From positions 248,001-312,000 of the forward strand of contig NZ_ANBA01000008.1 of NCBI RefSeq assembly GCF_000341085.1: a stretch of DNA of 64,000 nucleotides, read 5' to 3'. Position numbers and translations under genes: made by a program. Below, piece after piece: positions 26,917 through 34,517 of this stretch. The notes below the pieces were generated by a model. That model was given only the letters and a program-made list of their open reading frames with translations. It made no database searches and was not told the origin of the DNA. Numbering within the stretch: position 1 is the stretch's first letter; the number at the start of each line of letters is the position of its first letter. This DNA is from Nocardiopsis ganjiahuensis DSM 45031 (GTDB lineage: Bacteria; Actinomycetota; Actinomycetes; Streptosporangiales; Streptosporangiaceae).

Positions 26917-27617
26917 CCACCCCCCACCTGAACGTGCGAAACCTGTCCGCCGGCTACGGCCGCGCCCGCGTACTCTTCGACATCGACCTCACCGTCCACC
27001 CCGGCACCATCGCCTGCGTCATGGGCCGCAACGGCGTCGGCAAAACCACCCTGCTCAACACCATCGCCGGACTCATCACCCCCACCACCGGCACCATCAC
27101 CCACACCGGCACCGACATCACCACCCTGGCCCCCCACCAACGCACCCGCCGCGGCATCGCCTACGCACCCCAGGGCCACGACACCTTCGCCCCACTGACC
27201 GTCGCCGAGAACCTGCACGTGGCCCACCAGGCCACCCGCCGCAACCGCCCCGACCTCATCGACGCCGCCCTGGAACGCTTCCCCCGCCTCAAACCCCTCC
27301 TGGGCCGCAAAGCCGGCCTGCTCTCCGGAGGACAAGCCCAACAACTGGCCATCGCCCGCGCCCTGGTCACCGACCCCGACCTGCTCATCCTGGACGAGCC
27401 CACCGAAGGCATCCAGCCCAACATCGTCGCCGAGATCGAAACCGCCATCACCGACACCGCCGCCCAGGGCATCACCGTCCTGCTGGTGGAGCAGTACCTG
27501 GACGTGGCACTGCGCCTGGCCGACACCATCACCGTCATCGACGCCGGACGCGTCATCCACACCGGCCCGCGCACCGAACTCACCCACCGCAGCGCCCACG
27601 CGCTCATGGCCATCTGA
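26913..27617 (+). CDS. urtE: Urea ABC transporter ATP-binding protein UrtE
   Basis: A 234-residue ATPase of the LivF type. It has Walker A MGRNGVGKTTLLN, YAPQGHDTFAPLTVAENL after the Q-loop, signature LLSGGQAQQLAIARAL, Walker B LLILDEPTEGIQPNIV and VLLVEQYLDVAL. GTG 26913 overlaps the urtD stop by 4 bases. It is the last gene of the urt operon. No urease genes are within this window, so breakdown of imported urea would have to be encoded elsewhere. Confidence 0.95.
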   Translation: MTTPHLNVRNLSAGYGRARVLFDIDLTVHPGTIACVMGRNGVGKTTLLNTIAGLITPTTGTITHTGTDITTLAPHQRTRRGIAYAPQGHDTFAPLTVAENLHVAHQATRRNRPDLIDAALERFPRLKPLLGRKAGLLSGGQAQQLAIARALVTDPDLLILDEPTEGIQPNIVAEIETAITDTAAQGITVLLVEQYLDVALRLADTITVIDAGRVIHTGPRTELTHRSAHALMAI

Positions 27618-27701
27618 AACCACGCCCCCGCGGAAACGAAGGGCTCAGGGCCGCACAGGCACAGGACCGGAAAGGCACAGGAGCGCGGGGACACACCCCC
27701 T

Positions 27702-28910
27702 TCAGGCATGAGGGCCCACAGTGACGGGACCAAAACTCAAAGCGGGCCGCACCTGCTGGATACGGCCCAACTCCCGGACCCGCTCAGCCACCCCCTCACG
27801 CTGGGCCGCCGTCAACTCCACCACCGGCTCCACCCGCACCTGCAACCGAGAACCCGAACGCCGCTGGTGCCACACCCCCGCCGCCCGCCCCCGCAGGTAG
27901 AGCACGGGGAAGTTGCCCGCCTGCCCACGGGCCAGCGCCCGCCCGTGAGCCCTACCCGGAAAGAGGACCTCGCGGGGATGCGAGCCCACGGTGTAGGGAT
28001 CGAAGTAGGGCAACAGCATCACCTCCGGAGCGTCCCCGACCGCGCCCCGCACGTCCCCGGCCAGCCGCCAGTACCGCTGACCGCCCCCCTGCCGGCCACC
28101 CGCCCGCAGGGGTTCGGCCACACCTTCCAGCGACTCCAGCAGCTGCCGCGTCCACCGCAGCGGAGCCGCCAGCCACCGCGCCAGGTGAGCCGAGGTGACC
28201 GGACCATAGGCACGCAGATAGGCGCCCACCAGGTGTTCCAGCCCCGCACGCTCCGACGCCAACGCGAAGTCCGGCACCCAGCGGCGCACACCGGTGAAGG
28301 TCACCGTGCGCCCCCGTACGGGACCGAAGCACATTACCCCGCGCGTGGCCAGAGCCCGCATCGCCCACCGCCACCGCGGCCACCACCCCCCGAACGCGGG
28401 CATCACCTCCTCGCCCGCCCAGGCACCCACCCGCGCCACCAGGGCCCGGGTGAGCTCGTCCGCGCTCATCTCCGCCTCACCGAGGACCTCGCCCGCGGCG
28501 ACCACCAGCTCCTCGACCTGCTGCGGGCTCAGCACAGCCCCCTTGGGGGCGGGATTGCCCGCCCGTTCCACCGCACCCAACCCCGCACACCACAACCCCA
28601 GCTCAGCCGAGGGCAGCAGATGCACGGTGCCCCGGGGGCCGTAGGTCTTGACCACCTCACGCCGCTCCCACAGCGCCTCCCGCACCCGGGTGCGCTCCAC
28701 CCCACCCAGGCGAAGGGCCACCGACACCTCCGCCGCACCCATGACCTGGGCATGCGCCCCGCACATCGCCCCCACCACCTGGGCCACGTCCGCTCCCGGG
28801 CTGCTCAGGTGATGGCGCTCGCACCGCCGTGCGATCTGCCCCGACCAGTCCACGGACGCGGCTCCGGGCTCGGGGGCGGGTACGGACGGGGACGTGAGGG
28901 CTGATGACAC
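27702..28910 (-). CDS. Winged-helix DNA-binding domain protein (AlkZ-like)
   Basis: A 402-residue protein of the winged-helix family that includes the DNA glycosylases AlkZ and YcaQ (HTH_42). Signatures are REALWERREVVKTYGPRGTVHLLP, ARWLAAPLRW, VMLLPYFDPYTVGSHPREVLFPG and PVLYLRGRAAGVWHQRR. Members with the QxQ or QxD motif excise bulky or crosslinked bases; I do not see a clear QxQ at the usual place, so glycosylase activity is uncertain. GTG 28910 is chosen for GAGGAGAG 5-6 bases upstream. Monocistronic by appearance, convergent with urtE. Confidence 0.75.
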   Translation of the reverse strand: MSSALTSPSVPAPEPGAASVDWSGQIARRCERHHLSSPGADVAQVVGAMCGAHAQVMGAAEVSVALRLGGVERTRVREALWERREVVKTYGPRGTVHLLPSAELGLWCAGLGAVERAGNPAPKGAVLSPQQVEELVVAAGEVLGEAEMSADELTRALVARVGAWAGEEVMPAFGGWWPRWRWAMRALATRGVMCFGPVRGRTVTFTGVRRWVPDFALASERAGLEHLVGAYLRAYGPVTSAHLARWLAAPLRWTRQLLESLEGVAEPLRAGGRQGGGQRYWRLAGDVRGAVGDAPEVMLLPYFDPYTVGSHPREVLFPGRAHGRALARGQAGNFPVLYLRGRAAGVWHQRRSGSRLQVRVEPVVELTAAQREGVAERVRELGRIQQVRPALSFGPVTVGPHA

Positions 28911-29094
28911 AGGTGCTCTCCTCGACACAGAAGGTAGGCGCCCACCCTAGGAAGAATGGAGGCCAACCCCTGTCCTGCACCCGCCCGGGCCCGCACCCGC
29001 AGCACAGTTCACGCAGACTCGCCCGCGAAGAGCCGACCACCCCGGCCTCCCCCGCGAACAACGCCCGCACCCCAGCGCCGCGGCACACACGAAA

Positions 29095-29120
29095 GGGGCC
29101 CACCCCTCCGGGCGGACCCC
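29095..29120 (-). terminator. Terminator of the acyltransferase gene
   Basis: An 11-bp stem with two G-U pairs and a 4-base GGAG loop in the minus-strand RNA begins 18 bases after the stop at 29138 and is followed by TTT. Confidence 0.7.
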
Positions 29121-29137
29121 TCTGGACGCACACAGGC

Positions 29138-30163
29138 TCAGGGCAGAGGCAACCAGCCCGTGCACACCTTCAACCCCGCACCCGACTCCAACCGCTCCAG
29201 GGCCGCCCGCTCCAGCCGGGTCCGACGCGGCGCCCGCTCCGGTTCCACCCGCGCCATCCCGAACACGAACCGGAACACGTCCGCCTCCCCCGGAGAGCCG
29301 TCGTCGACCAGCGTGAACCGCCTCTGGAACCGCACGATGTTGGACTCCTCACCCAACGCCCGCCCCCACCAGGGATCCAGCAGCCACGACGTGCACGTGG
29401 CCACCACCGGGTCCGACCCCAACTGCTCGCGGGCGAAGGGACGGGCCCGCTCCAAGGCGTCCTGCACCGAGTCCGGGTCCAGCCCGCCCGAGGGAATGTG
29501 CAGGCGCAGCACCGGATCCCCCAACCCGAACCCCGCACCCAGCGCCGCGGCCTCCCGGGCCCCGTACCAGTTCACCGGCCCCTGGTCGCCCAACAGGGCG
29601 GGCTCCAGCTGCAGGCCGCCCACCCAGAACAACCGGCCCCGGAACTGCGCGGCCACCCACGCGGCCGTCTCCACACTCAGATGGCCGAACATCCGCCGCG
29701 AACGCCCCACCTGCACACCCACGTCGGCCAGGGTCGCCACCGTCACCGCCCGGTCGATCCCGCGCCGGGCGTGGCGCTCCAGCTGCTCGGGCACCATCGC
29801 CGCGAACGCCCACAGCGAGGCCGCCCGCACCCGCGGGTCCTGGGCCCCCACCAGGCTCGGCCAGGGCCGCCACACCCCCACGGGTAGGTCGGCGTCGGCC
29901 CACAACCGCCGGTACATGCACTCCACCAGGTACCACAGCTCCTGAGGCCACTCGCCCTGGGCCGTGCCCGAACCGGGCCAGAGCGCCTCCAGCTCGGCAC
30001 GGTCGGCCCCGTCCAAGACGAACATGTCCAACACCTCGGCCGCCGCCGACCCGGTGGGCACCTTCAGCTCCACCCCGGGCTCGGGCAGCTCCTCGCAGGC
30101 CCGCAACCACTCCCCCGCCTCGGCGTCCAACCCGAACCGTTCCACCACACGCACACTGTCCAT
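29138..30163 (-). CDS. GNAT-like acyltransferase domain protein
   Basis: A 341-residue protein resembling the actinobacterial two-domain acyltransferase family with NAT_N and GNAT_C domains. The C-terminal half carries VLRLHIPSGG followed by VQDALERARPFAREQL, then VATCTSWLLDPWW and ESNIVRFQRRFTLV, which I recognise from that family. The N-terminal half (about 1-140) is helical with no known active-site residues. The acyl donor and acceptor are unknown. ATG 30163 is the start nearest the conserved region; an upstream frame of 18 codons has no ribosome site. Confidence 0.65.
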   Translation of the reverse strand: MDSVRVVERFGLDAEAGEWLRACEELPEPGVELKVPTGSAAAEVLDMFVLDGADRAELEALWPGSGTAQGEWPQELWYLVECMYRRLWADADLPVGVWRPWPSLVGAQDPRVRAASLWAFAAMVPEQLERHARRGIDRAVTVATLADVGVQVGRSRRMFGHLSVETAAWVAAQFRGRLFWVGGLQLEPALLGDQGPVNWYGAREAAALGAGFGLGDPVLRLHIPSGGLDPDSVQDALERARPFAREQLGSDPVVATCTSWLLDPWWGRALGEESNIVRFQRRFTLVDDGSPGEADVFRFVFGMARVEPERAPRRTRLERAALERLESGAGLKVCTGWLPLP

Positions 30164-30357
30164 GCGCACATCCTGGCGTCCCCACCCACCCCAAGGGAAG
30201 AACCACACCAAGACCAATCACCACAAAACACCCAAACAGCCATACCCCAGAGGAACCCCAACCCCCCACCGGCCAGTGAGACCAGATCCACAGGTGGGCA
30301 TAGTGTTGAAGAAACCCCCAACCACCCACCACCACACACCGAAGAGGAACACCACCG

Positions 30358-31974
30358 ATGTCCGACCCAGCGCAACTCCTGCGCGACTGGATCGCCACCT
30401 ACGACTCCCCCACCACGTCGGTGGCCCACCTCCTCTGCGACCGCCACGACCCCCACGCCACCGCCACCACCGAAATCGGCCCCACCCTGGAGCCCACCAC
30501 CCTCACCTTCGGCGAACTACGCGAACGCTCCCAAACCCTCGCCACCGGACTCGCCCACCAAGGCATCCGACCCGGCGACCGCATCGCCACCCTCATCCCC
30601 AAAGGCATCGACCTCACCATCACCGCCCTGGCCACCTGGCGCCTAGGCGCAGTCCTGGTCCCCCTCCTGTCCTCCTTCGCCCCCTCCGCCATCACCCAAC
30701 GCCTCACCGACTCCGACGCCCGCATCCTCATCTGCGCCGACGAATACCGCACCAAACTCGACCCCACCCCCCACACACCCACCCACCCCACCTGGCACAT
30801 CGCCACCACCGGAACCCAACCCCTCCGCGAAGGCGACCACACCCTCACCAGCCTCAGCCAACACCCCCCACACACCACCCCCCACACCACCACCGGCAAC
30901 GGCGACATCGCCACCGTCTACGTCTCCAACCTCATCGGCCCACCCCGCGGCGTCCGCGTCCCCGCCCGCGCCCTGACAGCCATGCACGCCTACCACCACT
31001 TCGGCCTCGGCGTCCACGACGACGACACCTACTGGAACACCGCCGACCCCGGCTCCGCCTACGGCCTCTACCACGGCCTCATCTCCCCCCTCCTGGCCGG
31101 ACACAACTCCCTCGCCCTACGCGCAGGATTCTTCGACCCCGAACTCACCCTCGACGTCCTGGGCCTGCACCAAGTCACCAACTTCGCCTCCGACCCCACC
31201 ACCTACCGCACCCTGCGCGCCGCCACCAAGACCCTGCCCCCCGACATCATCGTCCAACGCATGGCCAGCGCCGGAGAACCCCTCGCCCCCGACGTCATCG
31301 ACTGGGCCACCGACCTCTTCGGCGTCCCCGTCCGCGACCACTACGGCCAAACCGAACTCGGCTGGTGCGCCGGCCTACCCAACGGCGACCTCCCCCACAC
31401 CCCCACCACCCCACCCCCCGGAGCCATCGGCCCCGCCCTACCCGGCTGGGACATCCAAGTCCTCGAAGCCATCACCGACGAACCCGCACCCCTGGGCGCC
31501 TACGGCCGCATCGCCATCAACCGCGACAACAGCCCCCTGGACTGGTTCGAGGGCTACCTCGGCTACGAAAACACCATCGACATCCGCTTCACCCCCGAAC
31601 GCACCTACCACCTCACCGGCGACACCGGCATCATGGACCGCCAAGGCAACCTCCACTTCTCCACCCGCGACGACGGCGCCATCATCACCCGCAGCTACCG
31701 CATCGGCCCCACCGAAGTCGAAGCCGTCCTCAACACCCACCCCGCCGTCGAAGAATGCGGCGTCTACTCCATCCCCGACGACATCGCCGGACACCTCGTC
31801 GGCGCCCGCATCGTCCTGGCCGACGGCCACACCGGCACACCCGAACTCGCCGAAGAACTCCGCGACTGGGTCCGCACCCGCTTCGCCCCCCACGCAGCAC
31901 CCCACACCGTCAGCTTCATCGACGAACTCCCCCGCAGCGCCTCCGGCAAAATGCGCCGCGCCCGCCTGAGATAA
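30358..31974 (+). CDS. AMP-binding enzyme, acetyl-CoA synthetase-like, degenerate P-loop
   Basis: A 538-residue member of the ANL adenylate-forming superfamily, closest to acyl/acetyl-CoA synthetases. The A5 motif DHYGQTELGW (about 328), A7 YHLTGDTGI, A8 SYRIGPTEVEAVL and the A10 lysine region SASGKMRRARL at the C-terminus are well kept. The A3 phosphate-binding loop, normally TSGTTGxPKG, reads VSNLIGPPRG (about 188-197): most Thr/Ser/Gly residues and the Lys are gone. Adenylation may be impaired or altered. ATG 30358 follows GAAGAGGAACACC. It stands alone; a hairpin terminator follows. Confidence 0.8.
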   Translation: MSDPAQLLRDWIATYDSPTTSVAHLLCDRHDPHATATTEIGPTLEPTTLTFGELRERSQTLATGLAHQGIRPGDRIATLIPKGIDLTITALATWRLGAVLVPLLSSFAPSAITQRLTDSDARILICADEYRTKLDPTPHTPTHPTWHIATTGTQPLREGDHTLTSLSQHPPHTTPHTTTGNGDIATVYVSNLIGPPRGVRVPARALTAMHAYHHFGLGVHDDDTYWNTADPGSAYGLYHGLISPLLAGHNSLALRAGFFDPELTLDVLGLHQVTNFASDPTTYRTLRAATKTLPPDIIVQRMASAGEPLAPDVIDWATDLFGVPVRDHYGQTELGWCAGLPNGDLPHTPTTPPPGAIGPALPGWDIQVLEAITDEPAPLGAYGRIAINRDNSPLDWFEGYLGYENTIDIRFTPERTYHLTGDTGIMDRQGNLHFSTRDDGAIITRSYRIGPTEVEAVLNTHPAVEECGVYSIPDDIAGHLVGARIVLADGHTGTPELAEELRDWVRTRFAPHAAPHTVSFIDELPRSASGKMRRARLR

Positions 31975-31994
31975 CCCCAGGCACCGGAGCCCAC

Positions 31995-32024
31995 GGGGGC
32001 GCGCAGCACACCCACCGCGCCCCC
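31995..32024. terminator. Bidirectional hairpin terminator
   Basis: GGGGGCGCG (31995-32003) pairs perfectly with CGCGCCCCC (32016-32024) between convergent stops at 31974 and 32053. Confidence 0.8.
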
Positions 32025-32052
32025 GCACACCCCCGCGCCCACAGCCAAGGCC

Positions 32053-33348
32053 CTACCCGCCCCGACGGGCCAACCGCTCGGCCTCATCCGCCCGCGCCGC
32101 ACCCTCACGCAACCGGCCCCACACCCACACCGTGGCCCCCACGAACACCACCACCCCGAACCACGCCGGCGCCATCAGATGCACCCGCCCCAACAGGCCA
32201 CCCACCAGCGCACCCACCGCCACCAACCCCATACCCGACATCTTCTTCACACTCAGAACCCGACCCATCAACCGCTCGGGCACCACCTGCTGCACGATCC
32301 CCGCCAACAACACCACCGCCACCGTCCCCGAAGCCGCCACACCAGCCCACGCCAAGGCCGCCACCCACGCGTTCGGAGCCAACGCGAACACCGCACACCA
32401 ACCCGCCTGCCCCAAAAATCCCGCCACCACCACCGCGAACCGGCCCCACCGCTCACGCGCCCACGACGCCGAAAGCGCACCACCGATCGCCCCCACCGCC
32501 GCCACCGCCAAGAACACCCCGAACAACGGCCCCGGCACCCCGAAATGCACCTGCACCACCAGTACGAACACACCCATCAGCGCCCCAGCACCCAAGTTCG
32601 ACACCGACGAGAACACCACCAGCGCCCGCAACGACACATCACCCCACACGTGCCGCACCCCCTCGGCCAGATCCGCCCCCACCGAACCCCGCCGCGCCCG
32701 CACACCCCCGCCCTCACGCGCCGCCCGGGCACCGGGCCCCCGCACCGCCAGCGGCAACCCGAGCAGCACCACCGCCCCCACCACGTAGGCGCCCGCGTTC
32801 ACCGCCAACGGCAGGAACGCCGCCACCACGAACAAGAACCCGCCCAGCGGCGCCCCCACGAACTCCTGAGCCACCTCCCGCCCGCTCACCAGCCGGCCGT
32901 TGGCCTGGTCGACCGCACCCCGGGCCAAGGAGGGCACCATGGCCCGCGCCGCCACGTCGTAGACGATCTCGCAGGTCATCACGGCGAACATCACCACGTA
33001 CAGCCAGGCGATGCCGGCCTGCCCCGTGGCCACGAGCACCGCCAGAGCCACGATCGCCGCGGCCCGCACCAGGTTGGCCGCGACCATCATCCGCACCCGG
33101 TCGCCCCGGTCCACCCACACCCCGGCCACCAGCCCGAACAGCAGCCACGGCAGGTACCGGGCCACCGTCAGCCCGGCTACCGCCAAGGGGTCGCTGGTCA
33201 GCACCGCGGCCAGCAAGGGCAACGCGGTCAGCATCACCCCGTCGGCGAGGTTGCTGACCACACTGCCCGCCCAGAACCGGTGGAAGGCCGCGTCCAACCG
33301 CGGCGGGGGTGAGGCAGGGGTGGGAGAAGAGGGGGGTACGGCCGACAC
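32053..33348 (-). CDS. MFS transporter, DHA3/MefA-like
   Basis: A 431-residue major facilitator protein, probably a proton-driven drug or metabolite exporter. The N-terminus FHRFWAGSVVSNLADGVMLTALPLLA, the motif A-like GVWVDRGDRVRMM after helix 2 and the long cytoplasmic loop (about 205-235, Arg-rich) between helices 6 and 7 are typical of the MefA/enterobactin-exporter branch. About twelve helices. GTG 33348 has GAGG upstream. Substrate unknown; it is alone, convergent with the AMP-binding gene. Confidence 0.85.
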   Translation of the reverse strand: MSAVPPSSPTPASPPPRLDAAFHRFWAGSVVSNLADGVMLTALPLLAAVLTSDPLAVAGLTVARYLPWLLFGLVAGVWVDRGDRVRMMVAANLVRAAAIVALAVLVATGQAGIAWLYVVMFAVMTCEIVYDVAARAMVPSLARGAVDQANGRLVSGREVAQEFVGAPLGGFLFVVAAFLPLAVNAGAYVVGAVVLLGLPLAVRGPGARAAREGGGVRARRGSVGADLAEGVRHVWGDVSLRALVVFSSVSNLGAGALMGVFVLVVQVHFGVPGPLFGVFLAVAAVGAIGGALSASWARERWGRFAVVVAGFLGQAGWCAVFALAPNAWVAALAWAGVAASGTVAVVLLAGIVQQVVPERLMGRVLSVKKMSGMGLVAVGALVGGLLGRVHLMAPAWFGVVVFVGATVWVWGRLREGAARADEAERLARRGG

Positions 33349-33489
33349 CAGGGGTCCTCACACGGGCAGGGGGCGAGTAGGGGCAGGGACCAGAACGCCG
33401 TCACCCTAACGCCCCACCGCACCCGCTGGCAGCCGATCGTGCCGACCGGACCCCGCGGCCCGCCCGGCCGCAGCGAACGGCGGCCCGGA

Positions 33490-33517
33490 GACAGCCGGGG
33501 GCCGACCCCCGGCTGTC
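33490..33517 (-). terminator. Second hairpin downstream of the pterin dehydratase gene
   Basis: Perfect 12-bp arms (33490-33501 and 33506-33517) with a 4-base loop. It forms a tandem terminator with the hairpin at 33556-33588. Confidence 0.75.
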
Positions 33518-33555
33518 GGACCGAACCCGGACCGGGCCGCCGTCCAGGTCAGAAG

Positions 33556-33588
33556 GGGACGGCCCTGAACAGGCAGCAGGGCCGTCCC
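33556..33588 (-). terminator. First hairpin downstream of the pterin dehydratase gene
   Basis: GGGACGGCCCTG (33556-33567) pairs perfectly with CAGGGCCGTCCC (33577-33588), 14 bases beyond the minus-strand stop at 33602. Confidence 0.8.
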
Positions 33589-33601
33589 GGAGCAGGCCGA
33601 C

Positions 33602-33907
33602 TCACTCCGAGGGCGGCACCGTCGCCGCGACCAGCTCGTCCACCCGGGCGGCCAGCGCCATGTCCTTGTCGGTGACCGCACCCTCCGAATGGGTGGTGAG
33701 CGCGAACCGGACCGTGTTGTAGCGGATGTCGATGTCGGGATGGTGCCCGGCCTGCTCGGCCGCCTGCGCGACCTCGTTCACCAACGCCACCGCCGCCAGG
33801 AAGTCCGCCAGCCGCACCGTGCGATGCACCAGCGGCCCTTCCGGATCCCACTCCCATCCCTCGAGCCGTCCCAGTCCCTCACGGATCTGTTCCTCACTGA
33901 GCCGCAC
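33602..33907 (-). CDS. Pterin-4-alpha-carbinolamine dehydratase
   Basis: A 101-residue protein of the PCD/DCoH family, which dehydrates 4a-hydroxytetrahydropterin to recycle the pterin cofactor. The active-site motif AGHHPDIDIRYNTVRFALTTH without gap and SEGAVTDKDMALA near the C-terminus are diagnostic. Length is normal (about 100). No phenylalanine hydroxylase is adjacent; in many bacteria this protein also has a role in pterin or molybdopterin metabolism. Two tandem hairpins close the transcript. Confidence 0.93.
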   Translation of the reverse strand: MRLSEEQIREGLGRLEGWEWDPEGPLVHRTVRLADFLAAVALVNEVAQAAEQAGHHPDIDIRYNTVRFALTTHSEGAVTDKDMALAARVDELVAATVPPSE

Positions 33908-34517
33908 CGTCTCTTCCCCGTTCCTCGGCGACGTCCTCCGTACCGCCCCCTACCCACCCCGACCGCACCCACCCACAAGAACGGGGGCGCCCCGCCCGCA
34001 ACGGAAGGGGCCCACGGCCCATCGGCCCCACAAGTTCCAGTCGCGGAACTCCACCGGCCCGACCCCCACCGCACTCACCGGCCCCACCCCGCTCACCTGT
34101 GGTGACGCAGGGTGCCGATCAAGGTGCCAATCCGTGATTGGCCGGTTCCGGCCGCCCCCACCCGCCCCGTCCAGCAACGGCCACCACCCCAAGGGCCCCG
34201 ACCACCTGATCCACTCCCCGAAGGAAAACCCCGTGTACTCGGTGCGGCGAGAGCCGCATCCTTCATGTCTTTCCTGAACTGCTGTTTCTTGTGAAAAGAT
34301 ACGGCACCTTTACAGCGTAGATTTTTATATGGGGACAGTCATCCGGCCCACCGGTACCCCGAGGCGACCTGCGCCCCCGCGCCCGCCCTTCGGATCCAGG
34401 CACCCGCAAAGCCTTGCAAATCCCCCCACGGGGCGGTTAGCTCTGTGCAACTCCGGCCCCATCCCCCACCGGCGGCCCCCACCAGCCACGCCCGCCACTC
34501 CCCCCGGAAGCGAGCCC
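33908..34517. other. Long leader/intergenic region upstream of the conservon
   Basis: I see no gene in these 610 bases between divergent genes. It contains a small hairpin with a GNRA-type loop (TGCGGC-GAGA-GCCGCA, 34243-34258), then an unusually AT-rich stretch (34285-34331, with TTTACA at 34309 and TTTTTATATG near 34322) that probably holds the cvnA promoter. A structured leader RNA is possible but I cannot assign a class. Confidence 0.4.

Noticed and set aside
29964..33257. A 1097-codon open frame on the plus strand
   Set aside because: It runs antisense or out of frame through the acyltransferase, AMP-binding and MFS genes. The translation is dominated by Pro, Arg, His and Thr, as expected of a shadow frame.
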